Positions 54,695-63,127 of a stretch of DNA of 64,000 nucleotides are shown here, piece by piece. The stretch's first letter is position 1. Each line of letters begins with the position of its first letter. Source of the stretch: Chitinophaga sp. Ak27 (lineage in GTDB: Bacteria; Bacteroidota; Bacteroidia; Chitinophagales; Chitinophagaceae). The translations under genes and the position numbers were made by a program. The notes beneath the pieces were generated by a model. The model did not search any database and was not told the DNA's origin. It worked only from the letters and a program-made list of their open reading frames with translations. The stretch spans positions 124,001-188,000 of the forward strand of contig NZ_JABAOB010000002.1 in assembly GCF_012726295.1 (NCBI RefSeq), read 5' to 3'.

Positions 54695-55786
54695 TCACGG
54701 AAAAACCGTCAAAAACAAATAAGCCGCAAAAATCGTCAACAACACAATCCCATAGAGCATATTCGTTTTACCGGTGATAAACGAAAGTAACACCGTGAAA
54801 ATGGAGAGTATCAGCAAAACGATGGAGGTGGTGTCGATACCTAATAACACCTGCGTATGACTGAACATCGTGAAAATAGCGATAGAAGGAATAGTGAGTC
54901 CGATGCTTGCCAGGGCAGAGCCTAATGCCAGGTTCATGCTGGTCTGCAAGCGGTTTTTCCTGGCAGCCCGCACCGCTGCCAGGCATTCAGGCAATAATAC
55001 TACCAGTGCAATCACCACGCCCACGAGGGAGTTGGGCGCTCCGATAGATTCCACAGCTGTCTCAATGGAAGGCGAAAGTTTTTTCGCTAATAGTACCACT
55101 GCGCCCAAACATACTACCAGTAAGACAAAGCTGGTCAGCGTAGTGGTGAGGGTAGGAGGTTGGGCATGGGTGTCTTCGTCGCTCAGGTTGCCGTCTTCAT
55201 CTTTGGGAAGGAAATAATCACGATGGCGCACCGACTGTATCATGATAAAGCTCGAGTAAAGGATTAAACTTACTACGGCCACGAAAACCAACTGTGCCTG
55301 GGTATATTCCGGGCCGGGTTTACTGATGGTAAAGTTGGGTAATACCAGGGTGAGTACCAGGATAGCGGTCAATGTCATCAAAGCCGAGGTGGCAGCATGT
55401 TTGGTGACAAATTGCTCCCGGTACTTTACGCCTCCTACCAGGATGCAGATGCCTATAATGAAGGTAAGGATGATCATGATGGCGGCAAAAACAGTATCCC
55501 TGGCCAGTGCAGCGGTTTTTGGCCCACCTGAAGACATGAGGGAAACAATCAATGCCACTTCGATGACAGTAACTGCCAGGGCGAGAATAAGCGTACCCAA
55601 AGGTTCGCCTACCCGATGGGCAACCACCTCCGCATGGTGAACGGCCGCGAGTACACTGGCGATGAGTATAACAGCCAGGATAGTAAAAGCAAGGGCGCCC
55701 GATTGATTGCCTGCAGTAAAGTAAGCGATCCAGGCCAGCACAGGGCTTATGATCGTCCAGATGGGAAGCGTAAGGTTCAATTTCAT
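54695..55786 (-). CDS. chaA: Ca2+/H+ antiporter (ChaA-type)
   Basis: 363-aa inner-membrane cation exchanger of the CaCA superfamily, about eleven membrane helices. The two alpha repeats are visible: GEPLGTLILALAVTVIEVAL (about 60-80) and VIALVVLLPECLAAVRAARKNR (about 260-280), each with the essential acidic residue. An acidic loop (DEDGNLSDEDTH about 195-210) lies between the halves, as in ChaA. Length and layout match sodium-potassium/calcium proton antiporters. Single gene. Confidence 0.88.
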   Translation of the reverse strand: MKLNLTLPIWTIISPVLAWIAYFTAGNQSGALAFTILAVILIASVLAAVHHAEVVAHRVGEPLGTLILALAVTVIEVALIVSLMSSGGPKTAALARDTVFAAIMIILTFIIGICILVGGVKYREQFVTKHAATSALMTLTAILVLTLVLPNFTISKPGPEYTQAQLVFVAVVSLILYSSFIMIQSVRHRDYFLPKDEDGNLSDEDTHAQPPTLTTTLTSFVLLVVCLGAVVLLAKKLSPSIETAVESIGAPNSLVGVVIALVVLLPECLAAVRAARKNRLQTSMNLALGSALASIGLTIPSIAIFTMFSHTQVLLGIDTTSIVLLILSIFTVLLSFITGKTNMLYGIVLLTIFAAYLFLTVFP

Positions 55787-55940
55787 ATCTCAGCCTTCAT
55801 AGTTTTACTATTGACAGATTTTCCCCGGGTTTTGTTTGCCGCGCTACACTGTTTATCTAAAAATATTAATTTCTTCCGCTTTTATTGCATATATGGGAAA
55901 GATCTTTTGCTGTTCGGATGCTGAATATGTTATAAACCCA

Positions 55941-55973
55941 GAGAAAAGCAGCCCACTGCGGGCTGCTTTTCTC
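55941..55973 (-). terminator. Terminator of the DJ-1 family gene
   Basis: Perfect 14-bp stem (55941-55954 with 55960-55973, 5-nt loop), 9 bp beyond the DJ-1 stop codon. Confidence 0.75.
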
Positions 55974-55982
55974 ATTTTAGTG

Positions 55983-56759
55983 CTATAATACTTTTAACAA
56001 CAGGTCGGCCACGGCTGCTGCGGAAGCAGGGTTTTGCCCCGTGAGCAGCTTACCGTCTGCGACAGCAAATGGTTGCCAGTCTGCTCCCTTCTGATAAATA
56101 GCGCCCCGTTCTTTCAGGCGATCTTCCAGTGGAAAAGGTACCGCGTCGGTGGTTTGCCCGGCCTGTTCTTCACTGTTGGTAAATCCGGCTACTTTTTTGC
56201 CTTTGATCAGGAACTCGCCATTGGCCGTTTGCACGTTTACCAGCGCCGCCGGGCCATGGCACACCAGTGCTACCGGTTTACCCTGGACAAAGAAGGCGTT
56301 GATGAGGGCGATTGATGCCTTGTTGTCCGGCAGGTCCCAGGTGGGACCGTGGCCCCCGGGGTAGAATATGGCGTCGTAGTTGCTTGCGTCGACGTCGGCC
56401 AGTTTAACGGTATGCTTTAATTTTTCCTGTGTTGCTTTATCCTGGTTAAACTTTTTTACGTTGTCTGTGATGTATTCCGGCTGCTCGCTTTTCGGATCTA
56501 TGGGCGCAGCTCCTCCCTGTGGCGTAGCAATCGTAATCTTAACGCCTTTCTCCAGCAGGGAGTAGTAGGGCGTAGCAAATTCTTCTATCCAGGTACCGGT
56601 AGGGTGGCCGGTAGCTGCTATTTTGTTTGTGGAGCTCAGCACAAACAGTACGTATTTTTGTTTCATACCTGATTTTTTTTGGTTAGATGGCTGGGCATAT
56701 CCTGCTACTGCTATGAGTAGGAGCAATGCGCCGGCCACTATTTTTGTCATAGTTTTCAT
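55983..56759 (-). CDS. DJ-1/PfpI-family protein with signal peptide
   Basis: 258 aa. The class I glutamine-amidotransferase-like fold has its nucleophile Cys at about 167 in the elbow VALVCHGPAAL, with an upstream Glu pair (TWIEEF, about 59-60) and a GGHGP loop near 136, as in Hsp31-type glyoxalase III/chaperones. An N-terminal signal peptide (IVAGALLLLIAVAGYAQ) predicts export to the periplasm, unusual for a family that is mostly cytoplasmic. A promoter and a Crp-type site lie upstream, shared with the divergent Crp gene. Confidence 0.87.
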   Translation of the reverse strand: MKTMTKIVAGALLLLIAVAGYAQPSNQKKSGMKQKYVLFVLSSTNKIAATGHPTGTWIEEFATPYYSLLEKGVKITIATPQGGAAPIDPKSEQPEYITDNVKKFNQDKATQEKLKHTVKLADVDASNYDAIFYPGGHGPTWDLPDNKASIALINAFFVQGKPVALVCHGPAALVNVQTANGEFLIKGKKVAGFTNSEEQAGQTTDAVPFPLEDRLKERGAIYQKGADWQPFAVADGKLLTGQNPASAAAVADLLLKVL

Positions 56760-56775
56760 ACTTTCTTATTTTGTG

Positions 56776-56807
56776 CAAAGATCACCACAGGATGACCAGT
56801 CCTCAAA
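56776..56807 (-). promoter_or_regulatory. Promoter of the DJ-1 family gene
   Basis: On the minus strand a -33 TTTG (56807-56804) and a -7 GATCTTTG (56783-56776, one base off TAnnTTTG) are separated by 20 bp, the Bacteroidota spacing. The -7 element ends 16 bp before the ATG. Confidence 0.55.
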
Positions 56808-56828
56808 GGAGCCTGGTCACACTTTTGA

Positions 56829-56844
56829 TGTGAGGTAGATCACA
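56829..56844. promoter_or_regulatory. Perfect Crp-type operator TGTGA-N6-TCACA
   Basis: TGTGAGGTAGATCACA lies 13 bp before the Crp/Fnr gene and about 60-65 bp upstream of the predicted DJ-1 transcription start. A further TCACA half-site is at 56817-56821. The adjacent regulator has the same base-reading residues as E. coli CRP. Confidence 0.7.
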
Positions 56845-56857
56845 TAAAACGACGATT

Positions 56858-57430
56858 ATGGAGTTGGTTTTCCGGCAGCAATTAGAAAAGATTATATCAC
56901 TTACAGACAGTGAATATGAATATGTGCGCTCTTTTTTTATCAGCAGAAAATATAAAAAGCATCAATTTGTTATACAGCAGGGCGACCATGTAAACTACGA
57001 GTACTTTGTATTGTCAGGGTTGATAAAATGCTACGTCCTGGACGATGATAGCAGCATGCATATCCTGCAATTTGCCATGGAAGACTGGTGGGTATCTGAT
57101 TATATGGCGTATCAGGCGGGCATGGCTGCTACAACATTTGCCGACTGTCTTGAAGATACGGAGTTAATGGGCATCACCAAAGAAAACAAAGATAAATTAT
57201 GCGGTGAAATGCATAAGATGGAACACTTTTTCAGGGTAAAATCCAACCTGGGTTATATCGCGTTGCAACGTCGCATACTCTCGTTACTTAGCAATAATGC
57301 CGAAGAAAAATACCGGCAGTTGTTTGAATTGTATCCTTCACTTTTTCAACGGGTGCCAAAGGCATTGCTGGCATCGTATATTGGCGTGTCGAGGGAAACG
57401 CTGAGCAGGTTGAAGCTACCTGGCAGGTAA
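56858..57430 (+). CDS. Crp/Fnr-family transcriptional regulator
   Basis: 190 aa. Residues about 10-125 form the cyclic-nucleotide-binding-like beta-roll; the GE and R-S/T phosphate-cassette residues for cAMP are not visible, so cAMP binding is doubtful. The C-terminal HTH ends in SRETLSR with Arg179, Glu180 and Arg184, equivalent to R180/E181/R185 that read TGTGA in E. coli CRP. A perfect TGTGA-N6-TCACA lies just before its ATG, implying autoregulation, and in position to control the divergent DJ-1 gene. Confidence 0.92.
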   Translation: MELVFRQQLEKIISLTDSEYEYVRSFFISRKYKKHQFVIQQGDHVNYEYFVLSGLIKCYVLDDDSSMHILQFAMEDWWVSDYMAYQAGMAATTFADCLEDTELMGITKENKDKLCGEMHKMEHFFRVKSNLGYIALQRRILSLLSNNAEEKYRQLFELYPSLFQRVPKALLASYIGVSRETLSRLKLPGR

Positions 57431-57459
57431 GAAGCGGGTTTTCTCCATAAAATAATATT

Positions 57460-57744
57460 ATGAATAAGACAGCACAAATATTTTCAGAAAGGGCATTGAA
57501 AAGAGGTGGATTGTATCTCTACTCCAGGAGTGATGCTATGGAGTACATTCTGGCCTGCCAGGTAGAGAAAATCCATTTGTTAGGAATAGATGGCTTTAGA
57601 CTTACAGGAGATACCACCCAACCCAGCATGAATAACAGCGTTGATTTTTCATCCTCTTTTTTTGAGGAGGATATTTATAAGTACGCGCTCGCCTTTTTGG
57701 TAAAACAACCGGAAGAGCTATTTTTTGAGATAGTATTTGAATAA
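57460..57744 (+). CDS. Small protein of unknown function
   Basis: 94 aa, ATG start 29 bp after the Crp-type gene on the same strand, so probably co-transcribed. No signal peptide or membrane segment. It is acidic with a mixed helix/strand pattern (LYLYSRSDAMEYILACQ, FFEEDIYKYALAFLV). No family recognised; size and acidity are compatible with an immunity-type or adaptor protein, which is only a guess. Confidence 0.6.
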   Translation: MNKTAQIFSERALKRGGLYLYSRSDAMEYILACQVEKIHLLGIDGFRLTGDTTQPSMNNSVDFSSSFFEEDIYKYALAFLVKQPEELFFEIVFE

Positions 57745-57769
57745 TGTCTACCGGCTTTTAACCCTGTAA

Positions 57770-57792
57770 TTGTGCCACAGGTTGCGGCACAA
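57770..57792. terminator. Hairpin between convergent genes
   Basis: Perfect 7-bp stem (57770-57776 with 57786-57792, 9-nt loop) in the 57-bp space between the small ORF and the convergent VOC gene; no T-run. Confidence 0.45.
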
Positions 57793-57801
57793 CTCTCAAA
57801 C

Positions 57802-58311
57802 TCATTTTACCTTTTCCATTTGCTCAATTGCCTTCCATCCTTCTGGTGTAATACCCATAATTTCAGTGGCCACACCAAGGGTAGAATAGGTATCAAAGAA
57901 AGCCATTCGGGCAATAGGATGATCTACTTCACTGATAACAGCAAAGCCTTGTTGACGTAAGCTATCGGTGATCCGCTCAAAACCGCTTATGGGCAAACGA
58001 AAAGCCAGGTGCTGTGTGCCGCCGGCAGGATGCTGGGCCAGGTAGTCATGGAACATGCTTTGACCCGAAAGCGGCTGAACGAGTTCTATGAAGGTGCCAC
58101 CATTATAAGTTTGCGTGGTGAGCCAATCGGCAGCTACTACCTTACCGTGGTAGGTCATATCCAGGTCTTGTGCACGGACATGTTGTGGTGCAGGAAAACC
58201 GGCAATACCCAGGGCGCCTTCCAGGAATTGCACAGCAGCATGGATGTCGGGGACTACCCACCCGATTTGTGCCAGCTCTAAGCCGCTGATGGTATCATTG
58301 ATAGTATTCAT
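57802..58311 (-). CDS. VOC (glyoxalase-fold) family protein
   Basis: 169 aa from ATG 58311; the longer frame from 58485 adds sequence with no homologous character and runs past the promoter. The fold is recognised from LAQIGWVVPDIHAAVQFLEGALGI and the second half GGTQHLAFRLPISGFERITDSL; metal-ligand positions (His in GGTQHLAF, Glu in GGTFIELVQP) are present. Such enzymes isomerise or cleave small carbonyl or aromatic compounds. Divergent from the AraC gene at 58461, which may regulate it. Confidence 0.82.
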   Translation of the reverse strand: MNTINDTISGLELAQIGWVVPDIHAAVQFLEGALGIAGFPAPQHVRAQDLDMTYHGKVVAADWLTTQTYNGGTFIELVQPLSGQSMFHDYLAQHPAGGTQHLAFRLPISGFERITDSLRQQGFAVISEVDHPIARMAFFDTYSTLGVATEIMGITPEGWKAIEQMEKVK

Positions 58312-58328
58312 GATGTTTACTTTTGAAA

Positions 58329-58336
58329 CAAAGTTA
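58329..58336 (-). promoter_or_regulatory. -7 promoter element of the VOC gene
   Basis: TAACTTTG on the minus strand, full match to TAnnTTTG, 17 bp before the ATG at 58311; it supports that start over the longer frame. No -33 element recognised. Confidence 0.5.
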
Positions 58337-58428
58337 AAATGGATGGAGCGTTTGATACGGGGGGATTTGCGCCAATATGGAGGTGGATTACGACTATTGG
58401 CAATATGATGGCGCCCCACCGTTTTTTG

Positions 58429-58436
58429 TATCTTTG
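58429..58436 (+). promoter_or_regulatory. -7 promoter element of the AraC gene at 58461
   Basis: TATCTTTG, full match to TAnnTTTG, 24 bp before the ATG. No -33 element recognised. Confidence 0.5.
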
Positions 58437-58460
58437 GACAACATTGTTTAACGAGAAAGT

Positions 58461-59279
58461 ATGTACCACCAGGAATTCCCCCCACCCGAACAACTATCAG
58501 ACGCTATTAAATGCTTCTGGTATAACCGCGACGACTTCGGCCCGCAACCCACCAGTTTCGAGGTCGTGCCTGATGGCTACGCAGAAATCATTTTTCATTT
58601 CGGAGGCGACTGCAGCGTTATGCACGACGGCAACCTGCAACCGTTGCCTTCACCGTTTATGGTGGGACTGCTCAATCAGCCGGTTCAATTTTATGCGAAA
58701 AACTGCCTGGAAATTATTGCGGTCCGCTGTTTTCCATGGACAGTATTTGATTTGCTCGGCCTGCCTTCCGGTAAATACGGACTACATGTGTTTGAGCATC
58801 CTGTTGCCAGGCTACAATCGTCGCTGAGTGCGTATATCCGTGCAGGTAAGATCGTGGATGCGATTGCCCTGGTGAAACAGTATTTCCTGGAGGCGCGGTC
58901 GCATATCGCGGTAGACAGTATGTTGTATAAAGCGGGGGTGGCCATGAGCAAGGCCAAGGGTACACTGCCGGTAAGCCAGGTCGCCTCGGCAGCGCATGCC
59001 ACGGTACGCACGCTGGAACGGAAGTTTAAACAATCTTCAGGCTATACAATAAAAGACGTATCCGGCCTGATGCGCTTTGAGCAGGTACGAAACCACCTAT
59101 GGCATTACCCCGAATCGAATATTGCCGCGTTGGCAGCGGAGATGGGCTATACAGACCAATCGCACCTGAGCCGCGAGTTTAAACGCTACAGCGGCGTTAC
59201 GCCTGCCGCATTTGCGCGGAAGGCCAGGAAAAGGAAGCTGGAGGTGAGCGACGATTTTGTCGCGTTTATACAATCCTGA
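58461..59279 (+). CDS. AraC-family transcriptional regulator (DUF6597-type sensor)
   Basis: 272 aa. The N-terminal part begins LSDAIKCFWYNR and VVPDGYAEIIFHFGG, the arrangement of the DUF6597 sensor found in many short AraC regulators, then an AraC HTH (about 165-260: VSQVASAAHATVRTLERKFK, and the second helix in MGYTDQSHLSREFKRYSGVTP). It is divergent from the VOC gene and 40 bp before the FAD monooxygenase gene, so both are candidate targets. Confidence 0.9.
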   Translation: MYHQEFPPPEQLSDAIKCFWYNRDDFGPQPTSFEVVPDGYAEIIFHFGGDCSVMHDGNLQPLPSPFMVGLLNQPVQFYAKNCLEIIAVRCFPWTVFDLLGLPSGKYGLHVFEHPVARLQSSLSAYIRAGKIVDAIALVKQYFLEARSHIAVDSMLYKAGVAMSKAKGTLPVSQVASAAHATVRTLERKFKQSSGYTIKDVSGLMRFEQVRNHLWHYPESNIAALAAEMGYTDQSHLSREFKRYSGVTPAAFARKARKRKLEVSDDFVAFIQS

Positions 59280-59319
59280 TAGGTAAGCTTTCCGGAATTT
59301 TGTGTTTCAATCATGCTAT

Positions 59320-60882
59320 ATGAACACAACACTTGAAAACCGGGAATCCGCGCCACCTGTTAACTACGATGTCATCATTTCCGGTGGCGGCCCTGTAGGA
59401 CTATTCCTGGCCTGTGAACTGGCCCTGGCAAAATGCTCCGTACTGATATTGGAAAAGTCAGAAGATCCGCATTCCCCATTAAAACAATTTCCTTTTGGTA
59501 TACGTGGCCTCTCGGCGCCTACTATTGAAGCCCTTTACCGTCGTGGGTTGCTGGAAGAACTTGAACTCCATAAACGGGTGAAAAATCCACATGCCATGCC
59601 GGCTGTTACGCAAGGCCCACCGCCGCCGCGCCAGGCGGGGCATTTTGCAGGCATCTCGTTTTACGAAAATAATATTGATACAGCTCAATGGCAGCATGTG
59701 CTGCCTGGCTCACCAGGCACACATCTATTGACAGAAATGCGGGAGCTGGAAACTGTATTGACCCGCCGTGTACTTGCGCTGGGCGTGGAAATCAGGCGTG
59801 GCCAGGCGGTTACCGGCTTTCGGCAAACTGCCGGTGGCGTAACTGTTCAGGCAGGCGATCAATCCTTCCGCAGCAAATGGCTGGTGGGCTGCGATGGTAG
59901 CCGCAGTGTGGTACGCAAGGCCGGCGGCTTTGATTTTGCTGGTACAGAGCCTGAATTTACGGGCTATTCTGTCCAGGTTGATATGGCCGATCCGGAGAAG
60001 CTCCGCCCCGGCCGCAATCTCACGCCTACCGGCTTATACCTGCAATCACAGCCAGGCTATTTTGGCATACAGGATTTTGACGGAGGCACATTCCATCAAT
60101 CGGGCCAGCCAATTACGCTAGCGCATGTGCAGTCGGTGCTGCGCCGTATTTCAGGCACTGATGTTACACTCACCGCTCTGCATATGGCTACCACCTGGAC
60201 CGACCGGGCACGGCAGGCCACTGCCTATCGCAATGGCCGTGTGTTGCTGGCCGGCGATGCCGCGCATATTCATTCGCCTTTAGGTGGGCAGGGGCTTAAC
60301 CTGGGCCTTGGCGATGCTATGAACCTGGGTTGGAAGCTCGCGGCCGCCATCCAGGGACGCGCGCCGGAAGGCTTGTTGGATACTTATTATACCGAACGGC
60401 ATCCTATTGGCGCCCAGGTACTGGAGTGGTCGAGAGCCCAGGTGGCCATTATGAAGCCGGAACGGGGAGCACGCGCCATGTATGCCATCATGCAGGACCT
60501 GGTCAATACCCGCGACGGTGCCACCTACATCGCCGGCAGGATATGGGGCGTTTTCACGCATTACCCGATGGAGGGCCACCCACTGGCCGGACACAGCGTT
60601 CCTGACTTCGCATTTGAAGACGGCGCCCGCATGGGCGCATTCATGCGCGATGGCCAATGGATACTGCTCGATTTTGATGAAAATGCCGCACTCAAAACAT
60701 GGGCGCAGGATGAAGGAATCAGGTATATCACCGGGCCAGCAGAAGACCGGTTAGGCATCAGCGCCGCGTTGATACGTCCTGATGGCATAATGGTATGGGT
60801 GGCCGACAGTACTCAGGATATGAGCGGCCTCCGGCTGGCTGCAGCATACTGGTTGGCAGGAACTGAATTATTAGCCCAATAA
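59320..60882 (+). CDS. Class A FAD-dependent monooxygenase
   Basis: 520 aa from ATG 59320 (a GTG at 59302 would add six residues). The dinucleotide-binding motif GGGPVGLFLACELA is at about 25-38, the DG motif VGCDGSRSVVRKAGG about 192, and the GD motif LAGDAAHIHSPLGGQGLN about 312, followed by a C-terminal thioredoxin-like segment as in phenol hydroxylase and PheA/TfdB enzymes. It hydroxylates aromatic or polyketide-like compounds, using NAD(P)H. The context of a VOC enzyme and AraC regulators fits degradation or detoxification of an aromatic. Confidence 0.9.
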   Translation: MNTTLENRESAPPVNYDVIISGGGPVGLFLACELALAKCSVLILEKSEDPHSPLKQFPFGIRGLSAPTIEALYRRGLLEELELHKRVKNPHAMPAVTQGPPPPRQAGHFAGISFYENNIDTAQWQHVLPGSPGTHLLTEMRELETVLTRRVLALGVEIRRGQAVTGFRQTAGGVTVQAGDQSFRSKWLVGCDGSRSVVRKAGGFDFAGTEPEFTGYSVQVDMADPEKLRPGRNLTPTGLYLQSQPGYFGIQDFDGGTFHQSGQPITLAHVQSVLRRISGTDVTLTALHMATTWTDRARQATAYRNGRVLLAGDAAHIHSPLGGQGLNLGLGDAMNLGWKLAAAIQGRAPEGLLDTYYTERHPIGAQVLEWSRAQVAIMKPERGARAMYAIMQDLVNTRDGATYIAGRIWGVFTHYPMEGHPLAGHSVPDFAFEDGARMGAFMRDGQWILLDFDENAALKTWAQDEGIRYITGPAEDRLGISAALIRPDGIMVWVADSTQDMSGLRLAAAYWLAGTELLAQ

Positions 60883-60994
60883 GTAATCATCATATCTCTC
60901 TCCTCCCACCTTCTTTATATTTTTCTTATCTTCAGATAGTCCGGCAGACAACTATTTGCCGGCCTATCTTTCATTAGAAAAACATCCAGCAATA

Positions 60995-61897
60995 ATGGCC
61001 CATTCCAAAGGTGTGATTCCTTTTTATGATGATATCAATGAATTCTTTGCCAGTACACCATTTCCCGATCGAACAAATGATCCCAACCTGTTTTGTTTCC
61101 GGGTAAACAAAGGTGAGGACGTTAAAAAATTCTACAAGCCACCCTTCAGAAGATCATTTTATTTTATGGCGCTGCTGGATGGAGTTGGCCAATCAAAAAT
61201 CGTGTACGATAATATGAACGAGATGCGCATGAATAGCACCCTTGTTTTTCAGGCGCCAGGACTGCTGTCCAGCTTTTATCGTACAGAATATGCTTATGGA
61301 TACCTGATGTATTTCAAGCTGCCCTGCTTTTCCTTTTTTAGACCTGATTTCGAAAAGCAATTTCCCTTTTTTGATGTACAGAAGACCCATTTCTTTGAAT
61401 TGACGCAAGAGAAATATCGGGAGTTTGCCCTGTCGTTCGAAGATATTTATGCAGCCTACGAAAAATCGGACGATAAACAACATACTGTAGCCAGCCTGAA
61501 GATACTGGCCACCTTATACCAGTTAAAGAATTTTGTACAACTTACCCAGCAGCAGGAGCGGCTCACCCAGCCGGAATCTATTTTACTAAAACAGTTCCTG
61601 CAGCTTGTTAGCGACAACTATATAGAAAAACGTACCGTGAATGAATATGCGGAAATGCTTTCTATTACACCCAAGTATCTTTCCGAGTATATAAAAAATA
61701 CCACCGGCAACAATGCCCTGCTCCTTATTCACCAGCGGATCATTGCGGAAGCAAAGTCACTGGTGCTGTATACTAACCTGGATATCTCTGAAATCTGCTA
61801 TCAGCTTAACTTCTCCGATCCCGCTAATTTTAATAAGTTCTTTAAGAAACATGTAGGCGCTACGCCCCTGGAGTTCAGGAACCAGTATAACAGGTAA
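60995..61897 (+). CDS. AraC-family transcriptional regulator
   Basis: 300 aa from ATG 60995; the TTG at 60956 is less likely. The N-terminal ligand-binding arm (FRVNKGEDVKKFYKPPFRRS) is followed by an AraC HTH in the last 100 residues (RTVNEYAEMLSITPKYLSEYIK and INFSDPANFNKFFKKHVGATP-like second unit). It precedes an alpha/beta hydrolase gene by 86 bp, a possible target. Confidence 0.9.
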   Translation: MAHSKGVIPFYDDINEFFASTPFPDRTNDPNLFCFRVNKGEDVKKFYKPPFRRSFYFMALLDGVGQSKIVYDNMNEMRMNSTLVFQAPGLLSSFYRTEYAYGYLMYFKLPCFSFFRPDFEKQFPFFDVQKTHFFELTQEKYREFALSFEDIYAAYEKSDDKQHTVASLKILATLYQLKNFVQLTQQQERLTQPESILLKQFLQLVSDNYIEKRTVNEYAEMLSITPKYLSEYIKNTTGNNALLLIHQRIIAEAKSLVLYTNLDISEICYQLNFSDPANFNKFFKKHVGATPLEFRNQYNR

Positions 61898-61947
61898 ATA
61901 TACCATTCAAGCCGGCTTTTGAACAAAGCCACCCCCAGTTGCCCGGC

Positions 61948-61955
61948 TATCTTTG
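61948..61955 (+). promoter_or_regulatory. -7 promoter element of the hydrolase gene
   Basis: TATCTTTG, full match to TAnnTTTG, 28 bp before the ATG at 61984; it makes the upstream in-frame start at 61939 impossible for this transcript. No -33 element recognised. Confidence 0.5.
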
Positions 61956-61983
61956 TGTTGCATTACATCAAAAACAAATCACG

Positions 61984-62760
61984 ATGAAAACAACACTATC
62001 TAAAGATGGAACAAAGCTGGCCTATAATGTAACAGGCAAAGGCCCGGCCCTGATCTTAATTACCGGGGCTACCTGTTACCGGGAATTTAAACCTGTGTTA
62101 TATGACGCATCGGTTTTTTCGGAAGAATTTACAGTATACAACTATGATCGCCGCGGACGGGGCGATAGTGGTAACACCCTGCCATATGCCGTGGACCGTG
62201 AGATAGAAGATATTGAAGCGATGATCGATGCAGCCGGCGGCCGGGCTTACCTGTATGGACACTCTTCCGGCGCTATCCTGGCGCTAAAAGCAGCAATGAC
62301 CCTGGGCAATAAGGTGGATAAACTGGTCATGTATGACGCTGCCTATTCGCACGACCCTGTCTACCTGGAAGAGTTTAAAACGCTTAGCGAAGGGCTGTAT
62401 CAACTCCTGGAAGAGGGTAAAAACGAGGAAGCTATCACGGGATTCCTGGAAGGCATAGGTATTCCCCGGGAAGCATTTGACAGCCTGTATCCCGACTGGC
62501 AAATCATGACTGATCTGGCGCCTACGCTTGCTTATGATACCACCCTGGCCAGCCATTTACCGCCGGTACAGGAGGCCGCCGCGCTTACCACACCCACGCA
62601 AATCATCGTGGGAGAAAAGAGCCCGGAGTCTATTCAGTCCGTGGCCCTGCAATTGAATACAGCCATTCCCGGCGCCGCCTATACGATGTTGAAAGGCCAG
62701 GATCATATGCCGGCGGCAGAGGTGGTGCTGTCAGTCTTAACCGGTTTTCTGAAATCTTAA
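61984..62760 (+). CDS. Alpha/beta hydrolase
   Basis: 258 aa from ATG 61984. Nucleophile elbow LYGHSSGA with Ser about 94, YNYDRRGRGDS near 53-62 as in many hydrolases of this fold, and a C-terminal His in KGQDHMP. The cap domain (about 115-170) is helical. Substrate unknown. The DUF1905 gene follows 10 bp downstream and is probably co-transcribed. Confidence 0.87.
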   Translation: MKTTLSKDGTKLAYNVTGKGPALILITGATCYREFKPVLYDASVFSEEFTVYNYDRRGRGDSGNTLPYAVDREIEDIEAMIDAAGGRAYLYGHSSGAILALKAAMTLGNKVDKLVMYDAAYSHDPVYLEEFKTLSEGLYQLLEEGKNEEAITGFLEGIGIPREAFDSLYPDWQIMTDLAPTLAYDTTLASHLPPVQEAAALTTPTQIIVGEKSPESIQSVALQLNTAIPGAAYTMLKGQDHMPAAEVVLSVLTGFLKS

Positions 62761-62770
62761 AAGGAATGTT

Positions 62771-63058
62771 ATGGCACAAAAACTAAACATCAGGATTCAT
62801 GCAAAGCTGCAAACGGGGCCAGGTCAGGGTGCATGGACTTATATCGTCTGGGATGGGGTTGGAAATACTTTTGGCACCAGGCGCTCCGTAAAAGTTCGTG
62901 GCAGGATAGATGGTCACCCCTTCGAAAATTCCTTCCTGCCGGTCAACGATGGTACGCACCTGATGGGAGTGAATGCGAAACTTCGCAAAACCTTAGGTAA
63001 AATAGCAGGGGATGAAGTAAGTGTAGAGATCTTTGAAAGAGTTGTACCCACTAAATAG
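62771..63058 (+). CDS. DUF1905-family protein
   Basis: 95 aa. It matches the small DUF1905 barrel: WTYIVWDG near the start, the RRSVKVRGRIDGHPFENS strand pair and GDEVSVEIFER at the end. Often found alone or fused to a bacteriocin-protection (YdeI/OmpD-like) helical domain, which is absent here. Function unknown. Shares a transcript with the hydrolase before it. Confidence 0.82.
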   Translation: MAQKLNIRIHAKLQTGPGQGAWTYIVWDGVGNTFGTRRSVKVRGRIDGHPFENSFLPVNDGTHLMGVNAKLRKTLGKIAGDEVSVEIFERVVPTK

Positions 63059-63112
63059 TAACCTGGTTAAAGCCGCTTAAATTGCCCGCTTTACGCGGCT
63101 TTAACCGGGTTA
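63059..63112. terminator. Long hairpin between convergent genes
   Basis: 18-bp stem with one wobble pair (63059-63076 with 63095-63112, 18-nt loop) filling the gap between the DUF1905 gene and the convergent SRPBCC gene; likely a bidirectional terminator. Confidence 0.7.
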
Positions 63113-63127
63113 GTATATTATATGGGA

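Noticed and set aside
61193..61483. 96-codon frame antisense to the AraC gene at 60995
   Set aside because: Shadow frame without start context or domain.
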